A stretch of DNA of 40,675 nucleotides from the NCBI GenBank assembly GCA_903910705.1, contig CAIWAN010000066.1:1-40675 (forward strand), in the 5' to 3' direction. Each line of letters starts with the position of its first letter. Position 1 is the stretch's first letter. The notes beneath the pieces were generated by a model. That model was not told where the DNA came from. It did not search any database and worked only from the letters and a program-made list of their open reading frames with translations. Below, one piece after another: positions 27,323 through 36,136 of the stretch. The position numbers and the translations under genes are program-made. This stretch comes from an uncultured Candidatus Marinamargulisbacteria bacterium (GTDB taxonomy: Bacteria > Margulisbacteria > Riflemargulisbacteria > GWF2-35-9).

Positions 27323-27763
27323 ATGCGCCGCCTGATCTTATTGCTTGTTCTGGCTTTTGCGCCGGCCGTTTTTCCATTAAGCCTCGCTGTGACCCAAACG
27401 CCTGTCATAAACTTTGGCGATCTTGCCCCGAACGAAGGGGAGTGGCTAACCCTTGGATATTCCTATCCTCCTACAAAGGTTGATTGTACGGCGAATGCTG
27501 GGGCATGGCAGCTTTCCATTAAATCAACAGGGTTTTATGGGCCGGCCTATATGCCCGTTAGTTCCATGAAATTTGATCTCGTATGGCCTTTGATTCCAAT
27601 TACGGATGTTTGGACAAATTTTACAGGAAGCGATCAACTAATTGATTCGGGAACATTAGCCATGACAAAGTCCTATTCTTTTCTATGGGGAATACGTATC
27701 CCAACGAATCAACAGTCCGGATCTTATTATTCAAACATAACATTTACGTTGACCGGAAATTAA
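27323..27763 (+). CDS. Exported pilin-like / WxL-like subunit 2
   Basis: 146 residues, signal peptide about 1-20 (MRRLILLLVLAFAPAVFPLS), mature beta-sandwich with VTQTPVINFGDLAPNEGEW, LGYSYPPTKVDCTANAGAW (one cysteine) and the C-terminal QSGSYYSNITFTLTGN. Related in its last strand to the preceding protein. Aromatic pairs (FYGPAYM, YYSN) recur. A minor or major fibre subunit is possible; sequence alone does not decide. Confidence 0.6.
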   Translation: MRRLILLLVLAFAPAVFPLSLAVTQTPVINFGDLAPNEGEWLTLGYSYPPTKVDCTANAGAWQLSIKSTGFYGPAYMPVSSMKFDLVWPLIPITDVWTNFTGSDQLIDSGTLAMTKSYSFLWGIRIPTNQQSGSYYSNITFTLTGN

Positions 27764-27773
27764 GGAGAATATA

Positions 27774-28550
27774 ATGAAAAGGTTCTTGATCGCTCAAATA
27801 GTTGCTCTCATCCTATCCATAGCCTTTGGGTTTCAAGTTAACCTTGATCCGTCTCACATCGATGTCACCATGAAATCGGAGGGTTTAGAGCGTCGAACGT
27901 TAACCCTTTCAAATAGTGGCAAAGAACCCCTGCAAGTCAAAGTATATTTGAACGATTGGACATTCGAGAAAAACGCAAAGACCTTTCTTCCTGCTGGGGC
28001 TACGGCCTACACCCTCAAAAATAACGCGAAAATATACCCCACAAGTTTTAGCATTAACCCCCTCGAAAGTAAAAGTGTGATTCTTAGTCTAACTGCTAAG
28101 AAAGACGATCCTGCTGGTCAATATGGCGTTGTATTCTTTGAAGTGCAACCCGCTGCAAGATCAAAGAATTCAGGGCTAAGTATCGGAGGGCGTCTTGGAA
28201 CCCTGATTGCAAAAGAGGCAGAGGGTAAACAAAAGCGGCAACTTCAACTTTCCCGTTCAAGCGTTACGTTAAAAGGCAAGAAACTTTTGATCGATCTCGA
28301 GGGCAAAAACCCAACGGCGTTGTTGGTTCGACCCAAGGTGACCGTGGTTTTAACGAATGATAAAAACGACGTTCTTTATAAAAGCGATATCCAAAGCGAT
28401 TGGATCTTGTTGCCAAATTCAACGCAGTCCTACTCGGGGGTTCTTTTTGTTGACAAGGTTGATGCGAAAACGGGTTTGACGGCTTTGATCACGATCGACT
28501 TGGGTGATGACGAGCTTATGCTTAAAGAAAGCAAGGTCATCCTCGAATGA
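27774..28550 (+). CDS. PapD-like periplasmic chaperone candidate
   Basis: 258 residues, signal peptide about 1-20. N-terminal Ig-like domain (about 22-125) with VTMKSEGLERRTLTLSNSGK, an early strand that alternates as in PapD-type and DUF916-type domains, and INPLESKSVILSLTAKKDDP before the GQYGVVFFEV strand. The second domain (about 140-258) has LQLSRSSVTLKGKKLLIDLEG. It lacks the classical Arg8/Lys112-type signature I would need to call a true PapD; the two-domain plan fits. AAGGAG at 27763-27768 is a strong RBS before ATG 27774. Sits between the pilin-like genes and the usher-like gene. Confidence 0.6.
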   Translation: MKRFLIAQIVALILSIAFGFQVNLDPSHIDVTMKSEGLERRTLTLSNSGKEPLQVKVYLNDWTFEKNAKTFLPAGATAYTLKNNAKIYPTSFSINPLESKSVILSLTAKKDDPAGQYGVVFFEVQPAARSKNSGLSIGGRLGTLIAKEAEGKQKRQLQLSRSSVTLKGKKLLIDLEGKNPTALLVRPKVTVVLTNDKNDVLYKSDIQSDWILLPNSTQSYSGVLFVDKVDAKTGLTALITIDLGDDELMLKESKVILE

Positions 28551-30874
28551 TGAAGCGCCTCATCATCCTTGGATTTGTTCTGAGTGTATCGCTTGCGACG
28601 ACACTTCAAATGGATGTCAATGAACAGCGCGTATTTTCTCGATCCGGCACGACAGGGTTTGTCGCTATCAATAACCAAGAGGTGCTACTCCTCACGACTC
28701 AAAATAATGCGGTTGTCGTTAAAGCCTTGCGGCCTGGGCAAGCGACTTTCGTTGCTATCGTCGGTTCTGAGCGCGTTCCTTATCGAATAACAGTCGGGGT
28801 GATCAAGCTACCCGAACGACAAATAGTCGAAGATCCCGATTATTCAGGTAAAGTCTTTGCAACCAACCTCAGCATGGGGTTTGGAAGTGGAAAATCACAG
28901 TCCACTTATGCTCAAAATATTTGGGACTATGCTTACACCACCTATCGACTTCGAACGACAGGTGAAACGCCGATCGGGTCTTTAGTCAATCAAATTGACA
29001 TCAAGAACGGACGGGATGCTCAGGGCGTTAATGCCTTCTTTACCTCGATCAAGTCACCATTGGGACTCTTCGCGGTTGGGGATCAATTTATTCAAGATCA
29101 AGCGTCGATTCTCTTCCCCTCCCAACCTGTTCAAGGTTTTAGTTATGAACGATCAGTTGGCAATGTGAACTACTATGTTTTCGCCGGTAAGAATAATTAT
29201 GGTTCTTGGGGCTCTGCTTTAGAGCGAGAGGAACGAGCAGCTCAAGATATTAGCATCGTCAAAGGGATCATGACGGTTAGTCCGTCTTCATCCGTTGGGC
29301 TTTCTCTTGGTAATGGGGGGATGAGCCTTTTGGGTAACACACAATGGATGGGGGTTCATCTTGATGGCGAGTTTGCTCAAGATAATAAAGGGAAGTTTGC
29401 TCAAGAAGCCACGGGCGTCTTTCGATCCGTTTCTGAGGACCTTTCTTGGACAGGAGGTTACCGTTATTACCAAGCCGATTTTAATGTTCCTGTCGGACTC
29501 GTAAATTATGGTGGCTATCAAGGGATGTGGGGGAATCTTAATTATCAGCCGTCTGATATTATTTCTTTGACTTACGCGGGGCAACGATATAAACGCGCTC
29601 TATCGAGTCAAATGAAGGACGAAAATGGGAATCAATTCCAAATTAGTCTTTTGGGTGAACGTTACAAAGACTTTTTGCCCGATCTGACGGTTCAGATATG
29701 GGACAATCAAGGTGCAGGTGCGGTAAATACCTATGATGTTTATCCGATCTCTACGAATTCGATCGTTATGACGACCTCGATGACGAATGAAATGTCGTAT
29801 CTTCAAAACGGAGCCTCCTATAGACTCTCTAAACGGTTGCCCTGGTATGGGGTCGACGTCTGGGCTAAATGGATACCTCAACAAGTCATTAATCAACAAA
29901 GCCCTACATATAGTTATGACAAACAATCGGTTGGTTATGGGGCGCGACTACCTTTATTTAATGAAGGGTTAGTCTATCAAGGGGAATGGTTGCGAGACGA
30001 GACTCGATATCATGATCAAGCGACCACCCCCGAGAAAATTCATCGTTCGTTCTTCAGTACTTGCCCACTTATTCTTTGGAGTCCGAATATGGTGCTGAAT
30101 ACGTTTTATCAATATGAGAATCGTCAAAACGAATCAACCCTCGAGACCTTTATTAAACACTTTTATAAGATCGAACTTCAATGGAGAGTGAATCCTTTGG
30201 GGCTCCTGACGTTAGCCACCTACCGAACGATAGACGAAGCGCCGGCCGTTTATCAACAAAATAGAGTATTGGACGAATGGCGAATAGAGTATTCTCAGGA
30301 CTTTAACTGGCATGCAAACTTTGGCAAAAACAAGTCTGTTCTAACGGGTATTGTTTATATCGACGAAAACAACAATGGAATCTATGAGAAAAAAGAAAAA
30401 GGCGTTGCCAATGTCCGCGTTGCCTTATCGGGTTCTCGTGTGACAACAACGAACAAAGAAGGTTTTTATCACTTTGATAATGTCAATGAAGGCGAGGCTT
30501 CCTTGGATCTTGAATGGGCCGGAGCTCAGGCAGACTTGATCATCGATGAAATGCCAGCTCCCATTAAAGTGAAAACGAATGAACGCTATGTTGTGAATGT
30601 TGCGGTTCGTTTGAATGACCGGTTCAAAGGATTTGTGCTTGATGATAAAGAAAACGGCGTTCAAGATGTCCGAGTGATGATCAATGACCATGTTGTCAAA
30701 ACCGATGAAACGGGGTATTACGAATATTCTTCTTCGGAATACGGTGGCAACTATACAGTGGCCCTTGATATGAGTTCATTGCCCAGTCAATTTAAACTGA
30801 TCGGTGATCGGAAAAAATACGTCACGGGTGGTGCGGAGTTGAATTTTTCCATGGGTCCAAGGAGCACGAAGTGA
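28547..30874 (+). CDS. Usher-like outer-membrane protein with pilus-N and SdrD-B-like domains
   Basis: 775 residues. Signal peptide about 1-20. Next a ~65-residue Ig-like domain (about 22-85) resembling the pilus-type N-domain of secretins (FVAINNQEVLLLTTQNNAVV, in part; GQATFVAIVG). Residues ~95-590 are an extended beta-rich, aromatic-rich region like an outer-membrane barrel (VGDQFIQDQASILFP, GGYRYYQADFNV). From 598 comes an SdrD-B/prealbumin-like domain, LTGIVYIDENNNGIYEKKE, then GVANVRVALSG and TNKEGFYHFDNV; from 694 a second, GFVLDDKENGVQDVRVMIN and TDETGYYEYSS. Classical ushers end in two small domains too, but not of this kind. Starts ATG 28547 (ATG 28550 possible). Confidence 0.65.
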   Translation: MMKRLIILGFVLSVSLATTLQMDVNEQRVFSRSGTTGFVAINNQEVLLLTTQNNAVVVKALRPGQATFVAIVGSERVPYRITVGVIKLPERQIVEDPDYSGKVFATNLSMGFGSGKSQSTYAQNIWDYAYTTYRLRTTGETPIGSLVNQIDIKNGRDAQGVNAFFTSIKSPLGLFAVGDQFIQDQASILFPSQPVQGFSYERSVGNVNYYVFAGKNNYGSWGSALEREERAAQDISIVKGIMTVSPSSSVGLSLGNGGMSLLGNTQWMGVHLDGEFAQDNKGKFAQEATGVFRSVSEDLSWTGGYRYYQADFNVPVGLVNYGGYQGMWGNLNYQPSDIISLTYAGQRYKRALSSQMKDENGNQFQISLLGERYKDFLPDLTVQIWDNQGAGAVNTYDVYPISTNSIVMTTSMTNEMSYLQNGASYRLSKRLPWYGVDVWAKWIPQQVINQQSPTYSYDKQSVGYGARLPLFNEGLVYQGEWLRDETRYHDQATTPEKIHRSFFSTCPLILWSPNMVLNTFYQYENRQNESTLETFIKHFYKIELQWRVNPLGLLTLATYRTIDEAPAVYQQNRVLDEWRIEYSQDFNWHANFGKNKSVLTGIVYIDENNNGIYEKKEKGVANVRVALSGSRVTTTNKEGFYHFDNVNEGEASLDLEWAGAQADLIIDEMPAPIKVKTNERYVVNVAVRLNDRFKGFVLDDKENGVQDVRVMINDHVVKTDETGYYEYSSSEYGGNYTVALDMSSLPSQFKLIGDRKKYVTGGAELNFSMGPRSTK

Positions 30875-31503
30875 AAATATTAATTATCGTTTTGCTTTCA
30901 GTAAGCACGCTCTTTGCGGCGATGAGTGATGAAAGTTGGGCCAACCTAAAGAAACAATATCTACTTTCAAAAACAATATCTCATGATGCCAACATTCGAT
31001 TTGGTATGGCAATGGCTTATGCCTATACAGGCTTTATCCAAGAGGGTTTTTCTGAGATCGCGTTGATCCCCTCTGTTGATCCAACGTTTAAATCAGTCGT
31101 TGTCGATAAATACATCAGGAAAACAAATCTGAATCCAAGTAATTGGCAGCATCATTGGTTCTTAGCTTTTGCCTACTACGTCAATGATCGAAAAGATGAA
31201 TCCATTATCGAGTTCCAAAAGGTCATCAATTTAGTGACCGACCCCTCGATCAAAGGGTGGGCGTGGGGTTATATCGCCTATATTTATGGAGAGAGAAAAG
31301 ACTGGCCTAAAGCAATGACCGCGATAAATAATGCGATCAAACTTGAACCCGAAGGGAGTGCCTTATATTTTGCGAAAGGGCTAGCCCTTAAAGAAACGGG
31401 TGATACCGTTGGCGCAGCGGGCGCTATCGTCATGGCGGGGTCGTTGCAAGCCAAACAGATGTTCGGAAAGCGATCCATCTCGAAATTAAAGAATGATCAG
31501 TAA
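30871..31503 (+). CDS. Exported TPR protein
   Basis: 210 residues with a short signal peptide (about 1-16, KILIIVLLSVSTLFAAM). About three to four tetratricopeptide repeats follow: MAMAYAYTGFIQEGFSEIAL, FLAFAYYVNDRKDESIIEFQ, WGYIAYIYGERKDWPKAMTA and LYFAKGLALKETGDTVGAAG. A periplasmic scaffold for the preceding usher-like system is likely. GTG 30871 overlaps the stop of that gene; it overlaps lptC by 11 bases. Confidence 0.75.
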   Translation: MKILIIVLLSVSTLFAAMSDESWANLKKQYLLSKTISHDANIRFGMAMAYAYTGFIQEGFSEIALIPSVDPTFKSVVVDKYIRKTNLNPSNWQHHWFLAFAYYVNDRKDESIIEFQKVINLVTDPSIKGWAWGYIAYIYGERKDWPKAMTAINNAIKLEPEGSALYFAKGLALKETGDTVGAAGAIVMAGSLQAKQMFGKRSISKLKNDQ

Positions 31504-31912
31504 GCTTATTGTTTTTATTGGATTTATTGCCTTATTGTTTTTTGTTTTTAGCCAGATCAATTTCTCGCCGGTAACTTTAGTCAAAAAGAAGGTTCCAGAC
31601 TTTGTTCTTGAAAATAGCTATACTCGACATTATGTTCGAGGTGAACCCAAATTCACGATCCAGGCAAAACGTATTGAAATTTTTGATCATCGGTTGGAGA
31701 TCCAAGATGCGGTTGTTCGTTTTCAACCCTCCATTGAGGTGTTTTCGGATCAAATGTCGCTCGATTTGTCCAAGGGGATGTTGTGGGCCAATCAAAATGT
31801 GATGGTTCGGGCCAATCAATTTCAATATTTTGGAACTAAGGTGATCTATGATATTAAACAAAAACGGTTTACTGGCTATAATAGAGGAAAATTGTTGTTA
31901 GGATCAAAATAA
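31493..31912 (+). CDS. lptC: LptC-like LPS transport protein
   Basis: 139 residues: one N-terminal membrane helix (about 4-22) and a periplasmic LptC/OstA-type beta-jellyroll (FVLENSYTRHYVRGEPKFTI, then IEIFDHRLEIQDAVVRF, ANQNVMVRANQF). Passes LPS from LptB2FG to LptA. Slightly shorter than the ~190 residues of E. coli LptC. Directly followed by lptA (one-base overlap). No LptB or LptD is in the window. Confidence 0.8.
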   Translation: MISKLIVFIGFIALLFFVFSQINFSPVTLVKKKVPDFVLENSYTRHYVRGEPKFTIQAKRIEIFDHRLEIQDAVVRFQPSIEVFSDQMSLDLSKGMLWANQNVMVRANQFQYFGTKVIYDIKQKRFTGYNRGKLLLGSK

Positions 31913-32427
31913 TGAAAAAATTACTATTTATGCTCATCGTTGTTTGTTTGTCTTTTTCGAAACAGGCCGAGCCTGTCCAAATTCAAGCGGATCGGTTTGA
32001 GGTCGATATTTCGAGCAATCAATTTGTTGCTGAAGATAATGTGGTTATTCAGCAAGGTGAGATCATGATCACCGCTAAACGGGCGACGTATACAAGCAAG
32101 CGTGATTTTATCAATATCGATAAGGATGTCAGTCTAAAGTATCAAGATCTGAACCTTAAATCCGATGTTCTGGTTTTTGATCGGGTCAAGCAACAAATGC
32201 TGGCAGAGGGTCATTTGAAAGTGGACAATCGGGACATTAATATTGTCTCAGAGCGGCTTCGCTATGATATCGACCCCAATATCATTTTGTTCTTGGGTGA
32301 AACAACGGTGATCCAAAAAAAGAATGTGATCAGAGGACGCAATATCCTTTATGATGTAAAAAAACGAAAACTGTCCTCCACCGAAAAAACGCAAATGCGA
32401 TTAGAGTCGACGCCTACAAATCGATGA
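31912..32427 (+). CDS. lptA: LptA-like LPS transport bridge protein
   Basis: 171 residues, signal peptide about 1-19, then an OstA/LptA beta-jellyroll: QIQADRFEVDISSNQFVAED, NVVIQQGEIMITAKRATY, VLVFDRVKQQMLAEGHLKV. Forms the periplasmic LPS bridge between LptC and the outer-membrane translocon. Its start overlaps lptC's stop by one base and its stop overlaps the TrxB-like start (ATGA). Confidence 0.85.
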   Translation: MKKLLFMLIVVCLSFSKQAEPVQIQADRFEVDISSNQFVAEDNVVIQQGEIMITAKRATYTSKRDFINIDKDVSLKYQDLNLKSDVLVFDRVKQQMLAEGHLKVDNRDINIVSERLRYDIDPNIILFLGETTVIQKKNVIRGRNILYDVKKRKLSSTEKTQMRLESTPTNR

Positions 32428-33401
32428 GTCAGGTTGATACGCGTCTTGAGAAAAACATTATTACCCTTGAAGGTGGGGCGGTGTATGACGTCCTTATTAT
32501 CGGTGCGGGGCCAGCGGGTATCACGGCGGCCACACTGGCTTTTCAGCGGGGTCTCTCTGTTCTTTTGATCGAAGAAGCGGTTCTTTGTGGGAATGTATAT
32601 AATATCCCAGAGGTTGAAGATGCCGTATTCTTTCGAGAAGTGAGACCTTTAGGTAAAGATATCGCGCCCTACTTCTCTCAGAATATTACTCGCTTCCCCC
32701 TCGATGTTGTTTATGAGCGGGTTAGCGCTGTAAAGCTTGAAGGTCCCATTAAAACCGTCATCACAGCCCATCATACCTACTGGGGGCGATCTGTGATCCT
32801 TGCCACGGGGACAAAAATAAAGCAAGCAACGGTTGCGAATAGCGAGCAATTTTATGGCCATGGGGTCTCTTATTGTGCGGTTTGTGACGTGGGGTATTAT
32901 TTTCAGAAGCCTGTTATGATCGTGGGAACGGGGGAGAATATGGCTAAAATGGCATTATTCTTGTCCGAGGGGGGTAGTCAGGTTGCTTTTGTCAGCCCCA
33001 CCGATCGCATCGATGCGTCCGCAACCATCCGAACCAGATTGGCGGGGCATTCAAAAATATCCGGCTATTATGGTTATAAAATTATCGAGCTGAAAGGTGA
33101 TCATAAGTTAGAGTCGGTTGTTTTAGAATCCTCGGATAAACAAAAAACCATTACAGTAAAAGCTGAGGCTTTATTCATCTATGAAGGCATTCAAGCGAAC
33201 ACCGATTTTCTCGCAAATGATCAACTCGAATTAACCCATGAGGGGTTCGTTCGAGCGAATGCCTTAATGGAAACAACGGTCTCGGGCGTGTTCGCTATTG
33301 GTTCGGTGCGAGATAACCCACGACGACGGATCGTATACGGGATGTCCGATGCGATGACCGCCATTGATCAAATCGAAACCTATTTATATTTTCTAGCATG
33401 A
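32424..33401 (+). CDS. Thioredoxin-reductase-like flavoprotein
   Basis: 325 residues, FAD/NAD(P)H pyridine-nucleotide disulfide oxidoreductase of the low-Mr TrxB group. FAD-binding DVLIIGAGPAGITAATLA; redox pair CAVC at C151/C154 (usually CATC); a second Rossmann site VMIVGTGENMAKMALFLSEG, which departs from the usual G-G-G-x-S-A core. The C-terminal FAD contact reads GVFAIGSVRDNPRRRIVY where most members have G-D-V/C. The N-terminal ~25 residues are an extra lead. Probably reduces a thioredoxin-like partner, but the altered NAD(P) and FAD motifs make substrate and electron donor uncertain. Sits oddly between lptA and csaB. Confidence 0.75.
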   Translation: MSQVDTRLEKNIITLEGGAVYDVLIIGAGPAGITAATLAFQRGLSVLLIEEAVLCGNVYNIPEVEDAVFFREVRPLGKDIAPYFSQNITRFPLDVVYERVSAVKLEGPIKTVITAHHTYWGRSVILATGTKIKQATVANSEQFYGHGVSYCAVCDVGYYFQKPVMIVGTGENMAKMALFLSEGGSQVAFVSPTDRIDASATIRTRLAGHSKISGYYGYKIIELKGDHKLESVVLESSDKQKTITVKAEALFIYEGIQANTDFLANDQLELTHEGFVRANALMETTVSGVFAIGSVRDNPRRRIVYGMSDAMTAIDQIETYLYFLA

Positions 33402-34453
33402 ATATCGCGCTTGTGGGGTACTTCGGGTACGACAATATTGGCGATGATGCTATCCTTCAGAGTATTCTCGGTCAACTCAAACGATATCATCGACCGCTTC
33501 AACTGATCGTTTTCGCTCATCAGCCTGAGCGAATAGAGAAGCGGTTTCGAGTCCAAGCCCTTAATCGAATGTCGTTGCCCTCTGTTTTGGCAGGTATAAG
33601 CATGAGTGATCTGGTCATTTTCGCGGGAGGATCATTGTTTCAAGATCGGACGAGCTTTCGAAGCCTTTTGTATTATTGTGCCATGATCGGTTTGGCGCGG
33701 CTTTATGGAAAAAAAGTGATTTTATATGCCCAAGGGATCGAACCCTTTCGCTATAAATGGAGCGAGTGGCTTGTGCGAAATGTGCTGCTTTTTGCCCATC
33801 ATATCAGTGTGCGAGACCGTGAAAGCATGACGTTATTAAATAAATTACTGCGACGAAAGAAGCGGGTTCGTTTTGCCGTGGATTCGGCGTTATTACTAGC
33901 ACCCTATCGCACAAATAATCTCTATCAAGGCTTTATTGGCCTTAACTTTATGGCCTCTCCTCATTTTCCGATCGATGAGGTCGTCGAACAATTGGATCGT
34001 TTCTCGAAAGAATATCAGCGGCGATATTTATATGTGGCATTTAATAAAAACGATCTCCATATCGGACAAGAGATCAAAAAACGTTTGCATGAAACACAAA
34101 TGGTCATTTTAGACCCCGAGGATAATCTTTCTCTTTTCCTTGGTATTTTGCAGCAGCTTGATATGATGGTCGGGATGCGCCTTCATAGCCTTATTTTGAG
34201 CGCCTCGGCGAGGGTCCCCTTTATAGGGATCCACTTTCACGATAAGGTAAATAGTTTTTGCAAAGAAGTAAAACAGCCCGTAATTCGATTCTCTGATTTA
34301 CAGAAAGGCGAGCTATATAGTAATCTAGGGCTTGTCTTTAAAGAGCGAAAACGTTATCAAACTCAGCTTTCCGTATTAGTTGATGATCTCGTCAAAGAGT
34401 CCAAAGACAACCTAATAAATAATATCATCATCAAATATGACAAAACAGGATAA
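33398..34453 (+). CDS. csaB: CsaB-type polysaccharide pyruvyl transferase
   Basis: 351 residues. Transfers pyruvate from PEP to a wall- or surface-polymer sugar, which lets SLH-type S-layer proteins bind. The opening IALVGYFGYDNIGDDAILQS is the CsaB signature; further on come VIFAGGSLFQD, ILYAQGIEPF, and the C-terminal MVGMRLHSLILSAS with the active-site R-L-H. Unusual to see beside LPS genes, as CsaB is best known from S-layer bacteria. It overlaps the TrxB-like gene by four bases and tagA by 17. Confidence 0.9.
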   Translation: MNIALVGYFGYDNIGDDAILQSILGQLKRYHRPLQLIVFAHQPERIEKRFRVQALNRMSLPSVLAGISMSDLVIFAGGSLFQDRTSFRSLLYYCAMIGLARLYGKKVILYAQGIEPFRYKWSEWLVRNVLLFAHHISVRDRESMTLLNKLLRRKKRVRFAVDSALLLAPYRTNNLYQGFIGLNFMASPHFPIDEVVEQLDRFSKEYQRRYLYVAFNKNDLHIGQEIKKRLHETQMVILDPEDNLSLFLGILQQLDMMVGMRLHSLILSASARVPFIGIHFHDKVNSFCKEVKQPVIRFSDLQKGELYSNLGLVFKERKRYQTQLSVLVDDLVKESKDNLINNIIIKYDKTG

Positions 34454-35177
34454 TACAATTGGAGGGGTTGAGTTTTTCTCGGAAGATTACCCCGAGTTAA
34501 TTTCGACTATTGATCGATATATCCTTGCCAAAAAAGGTTGCTTTTTATTAACCCCAACGACAGAAATTTTGGGCGATTGTCTCAAAGATCCCGATATGAT
34601 GAAGGTGTTAAAACGAGGGGATATCCGTATTCCTGATAGTACGACTATTATCTGGTTGGCTCGACTTTTGGGGAAAAGTATTAAAAAAAGAGTGACGGGC
34701 ATTGATGCTTTGATCAAACTTGGCCAAGCATCCCATCGTCGCTACAAGGTCTACTATTTGGGCTCAAAGGCCGATATTTTGGCTCAGGCAGTTACGGCCA
34801 CAAAAACCCTATTACCGGCTTATGATGTCGTGGGTTTTCATGATGGGTATTATCGACGGGACGAGATCGATCAAATTGTCGATGACATCAACCAAAGTCA
34901 GGCCGATATCCTTTTTGTCGGGATGGGGTTCCCCAAACAAGAGCTGTTTATTTATGACCATATTAAAAAGTTGACTGTCCCCGTAAAAGTAACCGTTGGT
35001 GGGAGTTTCGATGTGATATCAGGAACGCTAAAGCGTGCGCCAAAATGGATGCAAAGCGCTGGCATTGAATGGGTTTATCGTTTAATTCAAGAACCTTCAC
35101 GGGTGGGACGAATGGCTCAGATTCCCCTTTATCTTTTTCAGCTTCTGAAAAAGGAACTTTCCCTTAAGTCAAAATGA
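34437..35177 (+). CDS. tagA: WecG/TagA/CpsF-family glycosyltransferase
   Basis: 246 residues. Makes lipid-linked disaccharides, usually adding ManNAc(A) to GlcNAc-PP-undecaprenol. Markers: LLTPTTEILGDCLKDPD region, IRIPDSTTIIWLARLLGK (part), ILFVGMGFPKQELFIYD, and the highly conserved VGGSFDVISGTLKRAPKWM followed by IEWVYRLIQEPSR. Membership is firm, exact sugar unknown. csaB-tagA next to each other is a frequent pair in firmicute-like and deep diderm genomes. Overlaps csaB by 17 bases, acpS by four. Confidence 0.9.
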   Translation: MTKQDNTIGGVEFFSEDYPELISTIDRYILAKKGCFLLTPTTEILGDCLKDPDMMKVLKRGDIRIPDSTTIIWLARLLGKSIKKRVTGIDALIKLGQASHRRYKVYYLGSKADILAQAVTATKTLLPAYDVVGFHDGYYRRDEIDQIVDDINQSQADILFVGMGFPKQELFIYDHIKKLTVPVKVTVGGSFDVISGTLKRAPKWMQSAGIEWVYRLIQEPSRVGRMAQIPLYLFQLLKKELSLKSK

Positions 35178-35536
35178 TCGGTGTCGACATCGTTGAGATC
35201 GATCGCCTCGAAGCGCTTGTACCCGACCAAGAATTCTTAAAACGCGTATATACAGAGACTGAGTTAGCTTATTGTCATCAGGCAAAGTCAAGAAAAGTGA
35301 TAGCAGCTCGTTTGGCCACTCGTTTTGCGGCAAAAGAAGCCGTTTTTAAAGCGATCGAAGCCTTGAAAGTGTTGCGTTGGAAAGAGATCGAAGTGATCAA
35401 TGAAGAAAGTGGGAAGCCGGTTCTTCATTTTCATGGGGAAACCAAAGTTTTGCTCAATGATTTGGGTTTGAAGGTTGAAATTTCCCTCAGTCATAGTCAA
35501 GCTTATGCGGTCGCAGCGGCGATGCTGAGCTCTTGA
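35174..35536 (+). CDS. acpS: Holo-[acyl-carrier-protein] synthase
   Basis: 120 residues. Transfers 4'-phosphopantetheine to acyl carrier protein. Family motifs MIGVDIVEIDRLEAL with the metal-binding Asp, RFAAKEAVFKAIEAL with the Glu-Ala-x2-Lys step, and SLSHSQAYAVA near the end. Normal size. ATG 35174 overlaps the tagA stop (ATGA). Confidence 0.93.
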   Translation: MIGVDIVEIDRLEALVPDQEFLKRVYTETELAYCHQAKSRKVIAARLATRFAAKEAVFKAIEALKVLRWKEIEVINEESGKPVLHFHGETKVLLNDLGLKVEISLSHSQAYAVAAAMLSS

Positions 35537-35581
35537 CGCCCATGGTTTAATAAAATCAGTTTAATTAAGAAGGAGAGCAAG

Positions 35582-36133
35582 ATGATAAAAAAGTTCGTAT
35601 GTTCAGTTTGCGGTTTTGTCCACGAAGGGAATGAACCCCCTGCAACATGTCCTCAGTGCCATGCACCCGCCTCGAAGTTTATTCTTAAAGAAGAGACCGC
35701 CGCACTTGTTTGGGCCGATGAGCATAAGATCGGTGTCGCAAAAGGTTTAGACGCTGAGATCGTTGAAGGGCTCAAAATGAATTTTGTAGGCGAGTGTACC
35801 GAAGTAGGGATGTATATCGCGATGAGTCGTCAGGCGGATCGAGAAGGGTTTCCTGAGATAGCCGAAGCCTATAAGCGCATTGCTTATGAAGAGGCCGATC
35901 ATGCGGCCCGTTTTGCTGAATTGTTGGGTGAAGTGCTCGTCGCGGATACCCGGACTAATTTGCAAAAAAGAGTCGAAGCCGAGAATGGTGCTTGCAAGGG
36001 AAAGAAAGAGATCGCTACCAAAGCAAAAGCCTTAAACTATGACGCTATTCATGATACGGTTCATGAAATGTGTAAAGATGAGGCTCGACATGGTCAGGCA
36101 TTTGAAGGACTCCTTAAACGATTCTTTAAATAG
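35582..36133 (+). CDS. Reverse rubrerythrin-type peroxidase (rubredoxin-first)
   Basis: 183 residues. N-terminal rubredoxin-like knuckles Cys8-x2-Cys11 and Cys23-x2-Cys26 ([23 protein letters not shown]) precede a ferritin-like four-helix domain with diiron ligands in [30 protein letters not shown] and EARHGQAFE. The rubredoxin-before-ferritin order is that of reverse rubrerythrins of anaerobes, which reduce hydrogen peroxide. RBS AAGGAGAG at 35570-35577. It probably has its own promoter, though the TTGACG at 35533 has no -10 at proper spacing. Confidence 0.85.
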   Translation: MIKKFVCSVCGFVHEGNEPPATCPQCHAPASKFILKEETAALVWADEHKIGVAKGLDAEIVEGLKMNFVGECTEVGMYIAMSRQADREGFPEIAEAYKRIAYEEADHAARFAELLGEVLVADTRTNLQKRVEAENGACKGKKEIATKAKALNYDAIHDTVHEMCKDEARHGQAFEGLLKRFFK

Positions 36134-36136
36134 ACC

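Noticed and set aside
35533-35556. Promoter TTGACG ... TAAAAT before the rubrerythrin gene
   Set aside because: Spacing is only 12 bases, too short for a sigma-70 promoter.
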